A stretch of DNA of 64,000 nucleotides from an uncultured Tolumonas sp. (lineage in GTDB: Bacteria > Pseudomonadota > Gammaproteobacteria > Enterobacterales > Aeromonadaceae): contig NZ_OY782757.1 in assembly GCF_963678185.1 (NCBI RefSeq), positions 1,251,001-1,315,000 on the forward strand, read 5' to 3'. The notes beneath the pieces were generated by a model. That model saw only the letters and a list, made by a program, of their open reading frames with translations. It made no database searches and was not told where the DNA came from. Below are positions 1 through 8,306 of this stretch, piece after piece (the stretch's first letter is position 1; every line of letters begins with the position of its first letter). Made by a program: the position numbers and the translations under genes.

Positions 1-14
1 GGAAGGATAAAGAG

Positions 15-548
15 ATGAACCAGTTATCCCAAGAAGAAAAACAAAAGATCTTACAGGATCGGGCCCGACAACTCGCCAGCACACCGGCCTATCAGCAGGA
101 TGAGCACGAATGCATTGATATCACCCGTTTTGAATTACACGGTGAACACTATGCATTCGAATCACGCTACATTCGGGAGATTGTTCCCGTTAACCATGTT
201 ACGCCCCTGCCCTGTGTGCCCGCTTTTGTAGCCGGTATCATGAATCTTCGTGGCCGCATTCTCTCTTTATTGCATCTGGACAGGCTACTCGGCTTAGCCT
301 CTGCCGGACAAACGCCGATGCAACAAGTCATTATTCTCAGTAATGACAACATGGAATTCGGTTTGCTGGTGGAACAAATCAGTGGTGTCGCCCAATTGCC
401 GTTGTCCAAGATTCAGGATGAATTACCAACGCTCAGTGAGCAAGCACAGCGCTATCTAAGAGGGCTAACGCCCGATCGCCAAATATTATTGGATGCACAA
501 TTATTGCTGAACGACCCGGCATTATGTGTTGATGAAGAAATTAACTAA
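15..548 (+). CDS. cheW: CheW-type chemotaxis adaptor protein
   Basis: This adaptor would link a chemoreceptor to the CheA kinase in the signalling array on the inner membrane. The 177-residue product has one CheW domain (about residues 35-170); the G-I-M-N-L-R-G-R stretch near residues 74-81 is the typical CheW signature. There is no signal peptide or membrane segment. A good ribosome binding site (GGAAGGA, bases 1-7) precedes the ATG. It is the first complete gene of a plus-strand operon and is followed 23 bp later by the receptor gene. In Wsp-type clusters a CheR methyltransferase and a second CheW lie nearby. Neither is inside the window, so they may lie upstream of base 1. Function is clear from the family; assignment as a WspB or WspD equivalent is inference. 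Confidence 0.9.
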   Translation: MNQLSQEEKQKILQDRARQLASTPAYQQDEHECIDITRFELHGEHYAFESRYIREIVPVNHVTPLPCVPAFVAGIMNLRGRILSLLHLDRLLGLASAGQTPMQQVIILSNDNMEFGLLVEQISGVAQLPLSKIQDELPTLSEQAQRYLRGLTPDRQILLDAQLLLNDPALCVDEEIN

Positions 549-571
549 AAATAATTAAGAGGAATGACTCC

Positions 572-2302
572 ATGAAATGGACGATTGGCAAAAAACTGGC
601 ACTGTTAGGCAGTCTGATGCTGGCAGCACTGGGCATCATGGGTGTCGTTACCTATAACAACATTGGCCGAGTGATCGAAAATTCGACTGCGCTATCGCGA
701 ACTTTTAGCGTAATTGACGCTAATAATGCCATTGCACCGAATTTGTTTTCTGCCGAATCAGCCCAACGCTCTTATTTACTCAGCGGCAGCCCTGCTTATC
801 TGCAGCTGTACCGTGAGTCCGTCGATAAAACCCGCGCGGCACTCAGCCATCTGCGTGAACTGGCATCGAATGAAGAGTCAGCACGGTTGACGAACGAGCT
901 GGAAGATATGCTGAATTCGCGTCTCAGCAGCCTGGAAATGGGCATCACCATGTATGACAAACATACTTTGGATGAATATGTTCAGCTGATGAAAGACGGT
1001 GTCGGCATTGAGTTGATGAAAAAAGTCTCTCAAAACCGTGATGCCATAGATACATTGGAACGCCATCTGGCACAGCAACGTGCAACTGAACTCACCGCCA
1101 GCAATCAGTTTGCGCAAGCGTTCATCTTATGGGGCACGCTATTAACCGTTAGCATCATGGCGGCTGCCGCCGTCTTTCTGGTGCGTAGCATCAGTAACCC
1201 GTTACATGAGCTGACCGATACCGCAAACCGGATTTCCAAAGGAGATTTATCCCAACGTACAACCTCGATCACCAAGCGCAGCGATGAAATCGGTATTTTG
1301 TCAGAAGCATTTGAGCAGATGAATGATTACCTGCAGCGGATGTCAAATGTCGCCCGTGCACTGGCTGATAACGATCTATCGGTAGATAGCAGCCCATTAT
1401 CGGAAAAAGATGCGCTGGGACACTCCTTTGCCGCGATGACCGCGAATTTCCGCAAAATGATTGCCGAAGTGAAAGATGCCGCCAAACAAATGAGTGGCTC
1501 TTCTGCCCAGATCGCAGCCCTAACCTCCCAGTTGGCGGCCAGTTCCACCGAAACAGCCGCCGCCGTCAGTGAAACTTCCACAACATTGGAAGAGATCAAA
1601 GTCACCGCCAATCAGGTGAACCAGAAATCGGCATTTGTATCGGAATCAGCGCGCAGCACCGCTCAGATGACGCAAAACGGGCAAAAAAGTGTGAATGAAA
1701 CACTCACAGGCATGAACAAAATCCGTGAACAGATGAATTTCATCGCGGAAAGTATTGTACGGTTAAGCGAACAGAGTATGGCGATTGGTGAAATCATCTC
1801 CTCGGTCGGCGATCTGGCCAGCCAATCCAATCTGCTCGCCGTTAACGCCTCTATTGAAGCAGCCAAAGCCGGTGAACACGGCAAAGGCTTTGCCGTTGTG
1901 GCGCAGGAAGTCCGCAGCCTGGCCGAGCAATCAAAAGAATCCACCGAACAGATCCGTCGTATTCTGAATGATATTCAAAAAGCGATCAGCTCAGCGGTTA
2001 TGGCAACCGAACAAGGCGGTAAAACCGTCGAAGTCAGCGTGTTGCAATCAGCTGAAACTGATAATGCCATTCAGGTGATCGGGCAAGGTGCAGGTGGTAC
2101 TGTACAGGCTGCCGCACAGATCCTGGCCTCTACCAACGAACAGGTTGCGGGTATCAATCAGGTTGCTATTGCGATGGATAATATCCGCAGCGCCAGCGAC
2201 CAGATAGTGATCAGTATGCGACAAGCGGAAGATGCCACCAGCTCGCTGAATCAGATGAGCAGCAAGCTGTGGAGTCTGATTGAACGCTTTAAGGTGAGCT
2301 GA
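572..2302 (+). CDS. Methyl-accepting chemotaxis protein with CHASE3-like sensor
   Basis: This is a transmembrane chemoreceptor. Membrane segments lie at about residues 8-28 and 184-204. The periplasmic part between them has the CHASE3-type pattern (Q-R-S-Y-L-L-S-G-S near residues 65-73, followed by a long helical region). A HAMP linker follows at about 205-257, then the cytoplasmic methyl-accepting coiled coil to residue 576. The conserved signalling tip is around residues 415-450 (N-A-S-I-E-A-A-K-A-G and G-K-G-F-A-V-V-A). The last base of its stop codon region overlaps the start of the following CheA gene (TGATG), suggesting translational coupling. The ligand cannot be deduced. In the Wsp system the receptor (WspA) responds to surface contact; whether this one does is inference from context. 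Confidence 0.93.
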   Translation: MKWTIGKKLALLGSLMLAALGIMGVVTYNNIGRVIENSTALSRTFSVIDANNAIAPNLFSAESAQRSYLLSGSPAYLQLYRESVDKTRAALSHLRELASNEESARLTNELEDMLNSRLSSLEMGITMYDKHTLDEYVQLMKDGVGIELMKKVSQNRDAIDTLERHLAQQRATELTASNQFAQAFILWGTLLTVSIMAAAAVFLVRSISNPLHELTDTANRISKGDLSQRTTSITKRSDEIGILSEAFEQMNDYLQRMSNVARALADNDLSVDSSPLSEKDALGHSFAAMTANFRKMIAEVKDAAKQMSGSSAQIAALTSQLAASSTETAAAVSETSTTLEEIKVTANQVNQKSAFVSESARSTAQMTQNGQKSVNETLTGMNKIREQMNFIAESIVRLSEQSMAIGEIISSVGDLASQSNLLAVNASIEAAKAGEHGKGFAVVAQEVRSLAEQSKESTEQIRRILNDIQKAISSAVMATEQGGKTVEVSVLQSAETDNAIQVIGQGAGGTVQAAAQILASTNEQVAGINQVAIAMDNIRSASDQIVISMRQAEDATSSLNQMSSKLWSLIERFKVS

Positions 2303-4614
2303 TGGAAAGCATGGATCAAGAGCTGCGGGCCCGGTTGCTGGAAACGTTTCTGATTGAGGCGGGAGAACATGTCGCCTCGATAAACCACGCCCTGAGCGCG
2401 CTGGAACAGAACCAATCTCCAGCCGGGCAACTAGAGATTATCTTCCGTTGTGCACATAGCCTGAAAGGCGGTGCGCGCATTGTGAATCTGCAGCTTATTG
2501 AATATCTGTGCCAATCACTGGAAAGTTTACTGTCACGCCTGCGGCAGGGGGATATTGCGATCTCCCAGTCTTTATTGAATTTGTTGCATGAAACCGTTGA
2601 TATCATCGATGTTATCTTAGCCAACAGCTCACCCGACATGCCCCCCCTGACGGTAAAAAGCACCTGCATGCAACTACGTCAACAGCTCGATAAAGCAACC
2701 GTTGAACCAGTCATATCTGTACCAACAGAGAAAACTGCGCAACCAGATATAGCCGAACCGACAGTTGTCGCGGAGTTACCCTCAGAAGCTGTTGCAACAA
2801 ATCCAGTTACAGCGCAGCCAGAGCAACATCAAGCGGCACTGAGAACGTCAACGGCTGTCAGCGATAACCCAGTTCCATCAGCTTATTCAGCGCCCAAAAA
2901 TAATGCCTTGCAGGATACAGTACGAATTCCTGCGTCTCGATTGGATAATTTGCTGGTACAAGCAGAAGAAATGATGGCACTTAAACTGGCCCTACGTCAG
3001 CATGTGCTAGGTCTGAAAACCTTACAGGAAAATCTGAATCAACTACGTCGCGAGCAAGCAAATAAAACAGAACTGAACAAAGATGGCATGCAGCAACTCG
3101 ACCGAACCTTGCTCGGTTTAGGTAAACAACTGCAGCACCTGAAACGTCACAGCGAAGAAGGTTTCCGTCAGGCCGGCAGCATGATAGAAAACCTGATCTT
3201 AGATGCCAAATCACTGCTGATGTTTCCGTTTTCTTTTGTCGCCGAAGGGTTTGCCCGTTCCGTTCGCGACATTGCCCGCGAACAAGGTAAAGAGGTCACC
3301 TTTCAACTCAGCGGTGAAACATTGGAGTTAGATCGGCGTATCTTGCAGGAGCTGAAAGATCCGTTAGTGCATTTACTGCGCAACAGTATTGATCATGGCA
3401 TTGAATCGCCCGCAGTTCGAATACGCAATAATAAACCACAGCGTGCCACTATTTCGCTCAGTGCCGGTTATACCGACAACGGCAAAGCAGAAATTATCCT
3501 GTCCGATGATGGTGCTGGGATCAATTTGCTACAAATCCGCCAAGTAGCCATAGATAAAGGCTTTATCACGCCTGAACAAAGCGCGCAAACCGATGAGCAG
3601 GCTCTGATCCCATTAATATTTCGCTCCGGTTTTTCCTCCAAACAAGATGTCTCTCATTTGTCCGGCAGAGGCTTAGGCTTGGCGATTGTGCAGGAAAAAG
3701 TTGAAAAACTTGGCGGCACAGTAGATGTCAGCTCACAAGCCGGTAAAGGAACACAATTTAGGCTGATCTTGCCGCTGACATTAGCCTCTTTCCGTGGCAT
3801 ACAAATTCGCTTAGGCGAGCACCGGTTTGCCGTTCCAACGTTAAATGTCGTGCGGGTTTTGCGCTTACCATTAGATCATATCTATACCGTAGAAGGCCGG
3901 GAAACATTGCAGGTGGAAGAACGGATAGTACCTATCGTTGCGATGTCGGGAATATTAGGTATACAAGCTGATCCGGCTGACCTACAGGAATATCGCATGC
4001 TGTTATTACTGGGTAACGAGCATGAACAGATCGCCTTCGCCGTAGATGAAGTGATTGGTGAAGATGACCTGTTGCTGAAACCACTGGGTCCGCAATTGAT
4101 ACGCGTTCGTAATCTTGCTGGCGCCACTTTATTAGGTGATGGCACTGTATTACCGATCTTGAATGCGCGCGACCTGCTGAAATCAGCCCAAGGTGGGCAC
4201 GCGCAACCGGTCAAAGTACACGACATTCCAATTGGCAAAGTTGAACCTATTCGTCACCGTATTTTGGTGGTGGATGATTCGATCACATCCCGAACCTTGC
4301 TGAAAAATGTTTTGGAATCGTATGGTTACGAAGTAAAAACAGCCTGCGATGGCACTGATGCACTAGCGTTATTACAAACCGAACCGTTTGATTTAGTCAG
4401 CTCTGATGTCGAAATGCCGCAGATGGATGGCTTCGAACTCACCGCCCGTTTACGCGCTGATGAACGGTTCGCTCGTTTACCCATCGTGCTGGTCACCAGT
4501 TTAGAATCTCAAGATGACCGACAACGTGGTGTTGAAGTCGGCGCTGATGCCTATATTGTTAAATCCAGCTTTGATCAGAGCAACTTGCTGGAAATTATCC
4601 GCAAGTTTATCTAG
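2302..4614 (+). CDS. cheA: Hybrid CheA-type histidine kinase with C-terminal receiver
   Basis: This chemotaxis-family histidine kinase takes input from the receptor and CheW and phosphorylates response regulators. Domains in order: an Hpt domain with phospho-acceptor His52 in A-H-S-L-K-G-G-A; a proline/alanine-rich linker (about 130-205); a dimerisation/coiled-coil region; a HATPase domain with N-box H-L-L-R-N-S-I-D-H-G, G1 D-D-G-A-G-I and G2 G-R-G-L-G-L-A; a CheW-like domain; and a receiver with phospho-acceptor Asp702 in S-S-D-V-E-M-P. A fused C-terminal receiver is the hallmark of WspE-type and other alternative-function CheA proteins. The P2 CheY-binding domain of flagellar CheA is not recognisable. 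The gene overlaps the receptor gene and is followed 24 bp later by cheB. Confidence 0.93.
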   Translation: MESMDQELRARLLETFLIEAGEHVASINHALSALEQNQSPAGQLEIIFRCAHSLKGGARIVNLQLIEYLCQSLESLLSRLRQGDIAISQSLLNLLHETVDIIDVILANSSPDMPPLTVKSTCMQLRQQLDKATVEPVISVPTEKTAQPDIAEPTVVAELPSEAVATNPVTAQPEQHQAALRTSTAVSDNPVPSAYSAPKNNALQDTVRIPASRLDNLLVQAEEMMALKLALRQHVLGLKTLQENLNQLRREQANKTELNKDGMQQLDRTLLGLGKQLQHLKRHSEEGFRQAGSMIENLILDAKSLLMFPFSFVAEGFARSVRDIAREQGKEVTFQLSGETLELDRRILQELKDPLVHLLRNSIDHGIESPAVRIRNNKPQRATISLSAGYTDNGKAEIILSDDGAGINLLQIRQVAIDKGFITPEQSAQTDEQALIPLIFRSGFSSKQDVSHLSGRGLGLAIVQEKVEKLGGTVDVSSQAGKGTQFRLILPLTLASFRGIQIRLGEHRFAVPTLNVVRVLRLPLDHIYTVEGRETLQVEERIVPIVAMSGILGIQADPADLQEYRMLLLLGNEHEQIAFAVDEVIGEDDLLLKPLGPQLIRVRNLAGATLLGDGTVLPILNARDLLKSAQGGHAQPVKVHDIPIGKVEPIRHRILVVDDSITSRTLLKNVLESYGYEVKTACDGTDALALLQTEPFDLVSSDVEMPQMDGFELTARLRADERFARLPIVLVTSLESQDDRQRGVEVGADAYIVKSSFDQSNLLEIIRKFI

Positions 4615-4638
4615 CCATAGGATGAGGACAACACAATT

Positions 4639-5676
4639 ATGATACGGGTGTTAATTGTTGATGACTCGGCCACTGCTGCACACATACTGAGTCGCCTGTT
4701 CAGTAGTGACCCTGAGTTTTCCGTGGTAGGCATAGCCAGTAATGGCACTGATGCCATCCAAATGGCTGCGAAACTGAAACCCGACATTATTAGCATGGAT
4801 GTGATCATGCCGGATATGGATGGTTTTGAGGCCACCCGAAAAATCATGTCCACCCAACCGACCCCGATTGTCATTGTCAGTTCAGATCAAGTCAGCATGT
4901 CTTTTCGTGCCTTGGAAGCAGGTGCGCTGGCAGCTATTGCTAAGCCTCAGCTGGATAATCAGGCAGCACTTAATAATTTTCGCGATGAACTGTTATTTAC
5001 CTTTCGTGCGATGGCAGAAGTTAAGCTGGTTCGACGAACACAGCGTACAAATCTCGCGGTTCCAGTGCAACCATCAAAAATAACCAAACCCTCGCCAGCA
5101 AAAATTGTTGTTATCGGTGCCTCGACTGGTGGCCCGCAAGCCTTGCAAGAAATATTAAAAGATCTACCAGCCTCATTCCCGTTACCAATTATTATTGTGC
5201 AACATATCTCCACCGGTTTTACCGATGGGTTAGCGCGTTGGTTAAGCCAAGGCTGTGTGTTGCCAATACAGGTTGTTACCGAAAATCAGCTGCTGCAGGG
5301 CGGACACGTTTATATTGCCCCGGAAGAAAAACACCTCGAAATAACCAAAGATAAACGATTAAAACTAGGCACTAGCGATAAAGAACATGGGGTCTGCCCT
5401 TCTGTTTCCCACTTTTTTCGTTCAGTAGCCCAAACCTATCATTCATCTGTCATTGGCATACTGTTAAGTGGCATGGGGCGTGATGGCGCGGCCGAATTAA
5501 AACTATTGCGAGACTTAGGGGCAACCACTATTGCACAAGACCAAGAAAGCTCAGTAGTGCATGGCATGCCAGGCGAAGCAATCCGACTCGGTGGCGCAAG
5601 CCATATTTTACCCGCGTCAGCTATAGCATCCACCCTCTGCAGTCTTATTACACCATTCGATAACATCGGATGTTAG
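4639..5676 (+). CDS. cheB: CheB-type receptor methylesterase/deamidase
   Basis: CheB removes methyl groups from glutamates of the chemoreceptor when its receiver is phosphorylated, giving adaptation. The 345-residue protein has a receiver domain (about 1-120, phospho-acceptor Asp54 in S-M-D-V-I-M-P-D-M-D-G) and a methylesterase domain (about 150-340). The Ser-His-Asp triad is visible: Ser162 in G-A-S-T-G-G, His189 in I-V-Q-H-I and Asp282 in G-M-G-R-D-G. In Wsp clusters the equivalent is WspF, a negative regulator. The matching methyltransferase CheR is not in the window. The 3' end overlaps the most upstream possible start of the next gene by 7 bp. Confidence 0.93.
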   Translation: MIRVLIVDDSATAAHILSRLFSSDPEFSVVGIASNGTDAIQMAAKLKPDIISMDVIMPDMDGFEATRKIMSTQPTPIVIVSSDQVSMSFRALEAGALAAIAKPQLDNQAALNNFRDELLFTFRAMAEVKLVRRTQRTNLAVPVQPSKITKPSPAKIVVIGASTGGPQALQEILKDLPASFPLPIIIVQHISTGFTDGLARWLSQGCVLPIQVVTENQLLQGGHVYIAPEEKHLEITKDKRLKLGTSDKEHGVCPSVSHFFRSVAQTYHSSVIGILLSGMGRDGAAELKLLRDLGATTIAQDQESSVVHGMPGEAIRLGGASHILPASAIASTLCSLITPFDNIGC

Positions 5677-7274
5677 TTGGATTAACTTTTATGTTAGAAA
5701 AACATCGTGGCACATCAGTACTAATCGTCGAAGATAGCGCAACACAGGCAGATCAATTACGTTTTTTCCTGGAAAAACATGGCTTCCTCGTCACAGTCAC
5801 CTGCAATGGTAAAGAAGCCTTAGCCTCACTGCAGCAGCATATTCCAGCGGTGGTGATCAGCGACATCGTGATGCCACAACTCAATGGTTACGAACTCTGT
5901 ACGGCCATCCGTAAAAACCCGCAAACTGCACATTTACCCGTGGTGTTATTGACCGCCCTTTCCAGCCCACGTGATATTTTGCTGGCGCTAGAATGCAAAG
6001 CAGATCATTTCATCACCAAACCATACAGTGAAACGTATTTGCTCTCCCGCATGGAAAGCATTCTGGAAATGATCCGTTTACGTCAAAACGGACAGCTCCC
6101 CGAGGCTTCAGAATCTGACATCTATTTCCAAGGGGAATGGTTTCATATTTCTGCAGCAAGACAGCGCATATTAGATCTGTTGATCTCAACGTATGAATCG
6201 ATGGTACTGCGAAATCAGGAGTTATTGACCGCTCAAAATGAACTGCGGGACAGCAATCTCAAGCTGGAACTGGCTGTTGATGAAGCAACCACCGCAAAAC
6301 AACAAGCACACATCATGCTGGAAGAATTATCCCGACGGGACAGTTCGATTCGGAAGACCAATGAAGAACTGCATTTAATTCATAGTATTGAATCGTTAAT
6401 TAATCAGAATAACGATTGGCAGTCATTATTCCGCTTAGTTAGTGAAAAATTATGTAACGCCAGACAATTCGGCATCCGCGACTTTGTTCGCATCAGCCTG
6501 ACAGAGCTTGATAACACGGCAACAGATGAACCGGTATGTCTGCAAGACGCCTGTTGCCATCGATGCGAACTGCCATCTGCCGTGGTTGAGCACGCAGGTC
6601 CAATATCAATGTCATGTCATCCAACCGCTACAGCAGCCGGTAAAATGACCATCCCGTTATTAGCTAAGAATAAAATAGTCGGCGTATTGTGTTGTCAGAT
6701 AGAAACAGGCTATCAACTCAGTGAACAGCAAAGAGAATTGTTAAGCTCCCTTGGTCGACAACTGGGCATGGCTTTGGAAAATATTCGTTTATATGAAGAA
6801 GCCCGCGCGCTGTCATTGCATGATCCTTTAACCGGATTAGCCAACCGCCGGTATCTGGATATCAGTTATGCCAACCAAGTCGCTCGCTCCAAACGCCATG
6901 CACAGCCGTTTTCGCTGATGTTATTGGATATCGACCACTTCAAACTGTATAACGACAACCATGGCCATGGCCAAGGTGATCGTATTCTGATCCAAGTCGC
7001 TGATGTTCTGCGAGACTCGATCCGCAGCACCGATCTGGCGGTTCGCTATGGTGGCGAAGAGTTTTTATTGCTGATCAGTGATAGTAAAGCGGATGCTGCC
7101 TTTGAGTTGGCGGAACGGATCCGCCTTCAAATCGCCGGCGAAATTGGTGTAACTATCAGTATTGGTATTGCTGACTATCGTATAAACGACAGCTTAGACA
7201 CACAAATTTTGCGCGCGGATATGGCTCTTTATAAAGCCAAAAACGCCGGACGGAACCGGGTAGAAGTGGAATAA
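5670..7274 (+). CDS. Response regulator with GAF and GGDEF domains (probable diguanylate cyclase)
   Basis: This is the likely output of the chemosensory operon: a receiver-controlled enzyme making cyclic-di-GMP from two GTP. Residues are counted from the start at 5670. Receiver domain about 10-130, phospho-acceptor Asp65 (I-S-D-I-V-M-P); a helical coiled-coil linker about 165-235; a GAF-like domain about 240-380; a GGDEF domain about 385-534. The active-site loop is G-G-E-E-F at 461-465. The inhibitory I-site R-S-T-D (452-455) lies exactly five residues before it, so the enzyme should be active and product-inhibited. WspR of Pseudomonas is a shorter REC-GGDEF protein; the GAF insert is extra. 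The GAF region carries a cysteine cluster (Cys290, 295, 296, 299, 316, 341, 342). The ATG at 5691 (M-L-E-K-H) is an equally good start; neither has a strong ribosome binding site. Confidence 0.9.
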   Translation: MLVGLTFMLEKHRGTSVLIVEDSATQADQLRFFLEKHGFLVTVTCNGKEALASLQQHIPAVVISDIVMPQLNGYELCTAIRKNPQTAHLPVVLLTALSSPRDILLALECKADHFITKPYSETYLLSRMESILEMIRLRQNGQLPEASESDIYFQGEWFHISAARQRILDLLISTYESMVLRNQELLTAQNELRDSNLKLELAVDEATTAKQQAHIMLEELSRRDSSIRKTNEELHLIHSIESLINQNNDWQSLFRLVSEKLCNARQFGIRDFVRISLTELDNTATDEPVCLQDACCHRCELPSAVVEHAGPISMSCHPTATAAGKMTIPLLAKNKIVGVLCCQIETGYQLSEQQRELLSSLGRQLGMALENIRLYEEARALSLHDPLTGLANRRYLDISYANQVARSKRHAQPFSLMLLDIDHFKLYNDNHGHGQGDRILIQVADVLRDSIRSTDLAVRYGGEEFLLLISDSKADAAFELAERIRLQIAGEIGVTISIGIADYRINDSLDTQILRADMALYKAKNAGRNRVEVE

Positions 7275-7290
7275 TCAATATAACAGGCAT

Positions 7291-7317
7291 AAAAAAGGCG
7301 CATCAAGCGCCTTTTTT
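7291..7317. terminator. Bidirectional intrinsic terminator
   Basis: An 11-bp perfect stem (7291-7301 with 7307-7317) encloses the 5-nt loop ATCAA. The arms are AAAAAAGGCGC and GCGCCTTTTTT, so each strand ends in a U-run. It lies between the convergent chemosensory operon and accA and can end both. Confidence 0.93.
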
Positions 7318-7331
7318 ATCATCATCGAGGA

Positions 7332-8288
7332 TTAGCAATAACCATTCGACATCAAACGCTGATAACGCTGCTTCAATAACTCAGGCGTATTCAGTTGCTG
7401 TAATTCTTTCAAATCAGCCTGAATACGTTGTTTTAACAAACTTGCCATTTCATCCACGTTACGATGCGCGCCACCCAGTGGTTCCGGCACAATACCATCG
7501 ATCAGTTTCAATTCTTTCAGGCGAGTTGCCGTGATGCCCATAGCATCTGCCGCCACATTCGCTTTATCAGCACTCTTCCACAGAATAGAAGCGCAGCCTT
7601 CCGGCGAAATTACAGAGTAAGTGGAATATTGCAGCATATTGACACGATCACCAACCCCGATCGCCAATGCACCGCCCGAGCCACCTTCACCGATCACGGT
7701 ACAAATAACCGGCACTTTCAGGCTGGACATCACTTTCAGATTGCGAGCAATCGCTTCTGACTGGCCACGTTCTTCTGCTCCCACCCCAGGGTAAGCACCC
7801 GGTGTGTCGATAAACGTGATGATCGGCATATTAAAACGCTCAGCCATCTGCATCAAACGCAGCGCTTTACGATAACCTTCTGGCTTTGGCATACCAAAGT
7901 TACGTTTAATTTTTTCCTGTGTATCACGACCTTTCTGATGACCAATCACCATCACAGGCTGACCATCTAAACGGGCAATACCACCCACGATCGCTTTGTC
8001 ATCGGCAAATGCACGATCACCAGCCAGCTCATCAAAATCAGTAAAGATACGAGCCAGATAATCTTCGGTGTAAGGACGCTGAGGATGACGCGCCACCTGC
8101 GAAATTTGCCATGCACCCAGATCAGAAAACAGCTTTCTGGTCAGTTCTTCATTTTTCTTTTCCAGATGCTTAATTTCATCTGTCAGATCCACACTGCCAC
8201 CGACATTCTCACTGACATGTCTCAGTTCTTCGATTTGTGCCAGTAGTTCAGCAATAGGTTGTTCAAATTCCAGAAAGTTCATATTCAT
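7332..8288 (-). CDS. accA: Acetyl-CoA carboxylase, carboxyltransferase subunit alpha
   Basis: AccA pairs with AccD to transfer the carboxyl group from carboxybiotin to acetyl-CoA, giving malonyl-CoA for fatty acid synthesis. The 318-residue product matches the family length and carries the crotonase-fold landmarks, including [10 protein letters not shown] and the conserved C-terminus Q-R-L-M-S-N-G-Y. The N-terminus [12 protein letters not shown] fits the family; an ATG two codons further in is also possible. It is the last gene of the long minus-strand block, 18 bp after dnaE, and is followed by the bidirectional terminator at 7291-7317. Its place next to dnaE is the usual gammaproteobacterial arrangement. 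Confidence 0.98.
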   Translation of the reverse strand: MNMNFLEFEQPIAELLAQIEELRHVSENVGGSVDLTDEIKHLEKKNEELTRKLFSDLGAWQISQVARHPQRPYTEDYLARIFTDFDELAGDRAFADDKAIVGGIARLDGQPVMVIGHQKGRDTQEKIKRNFGMPKPEGYRKALRLMQMAERFNMPIITFIDTPGAYPGVGAEERGQSEAIARNLKVMSSLKVPVICTVIGEGGSGGALAIGVGDRVNMLQYSTYSVISPEGCASILWKSADKANVAADAMGITATRLKELKLIDGIVPEPLGGAHRNVDEMASLLKQRIQADLKELQQLNTPELLKQRYQRLMSNGYC

Positions 8289-8306
8289 AATTTGTATCCG
8301 AAATCG

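Noticed and set aside
2030-2110. Possible local frameshift in the chemoreceptor
   Set aside because: The stretch around S-V-L-Q-S-A-E-T-D-N looked unusual for a receptor coiled coil, but the frame stays open and typical sequence resumes at once, so it is probably real divergence.
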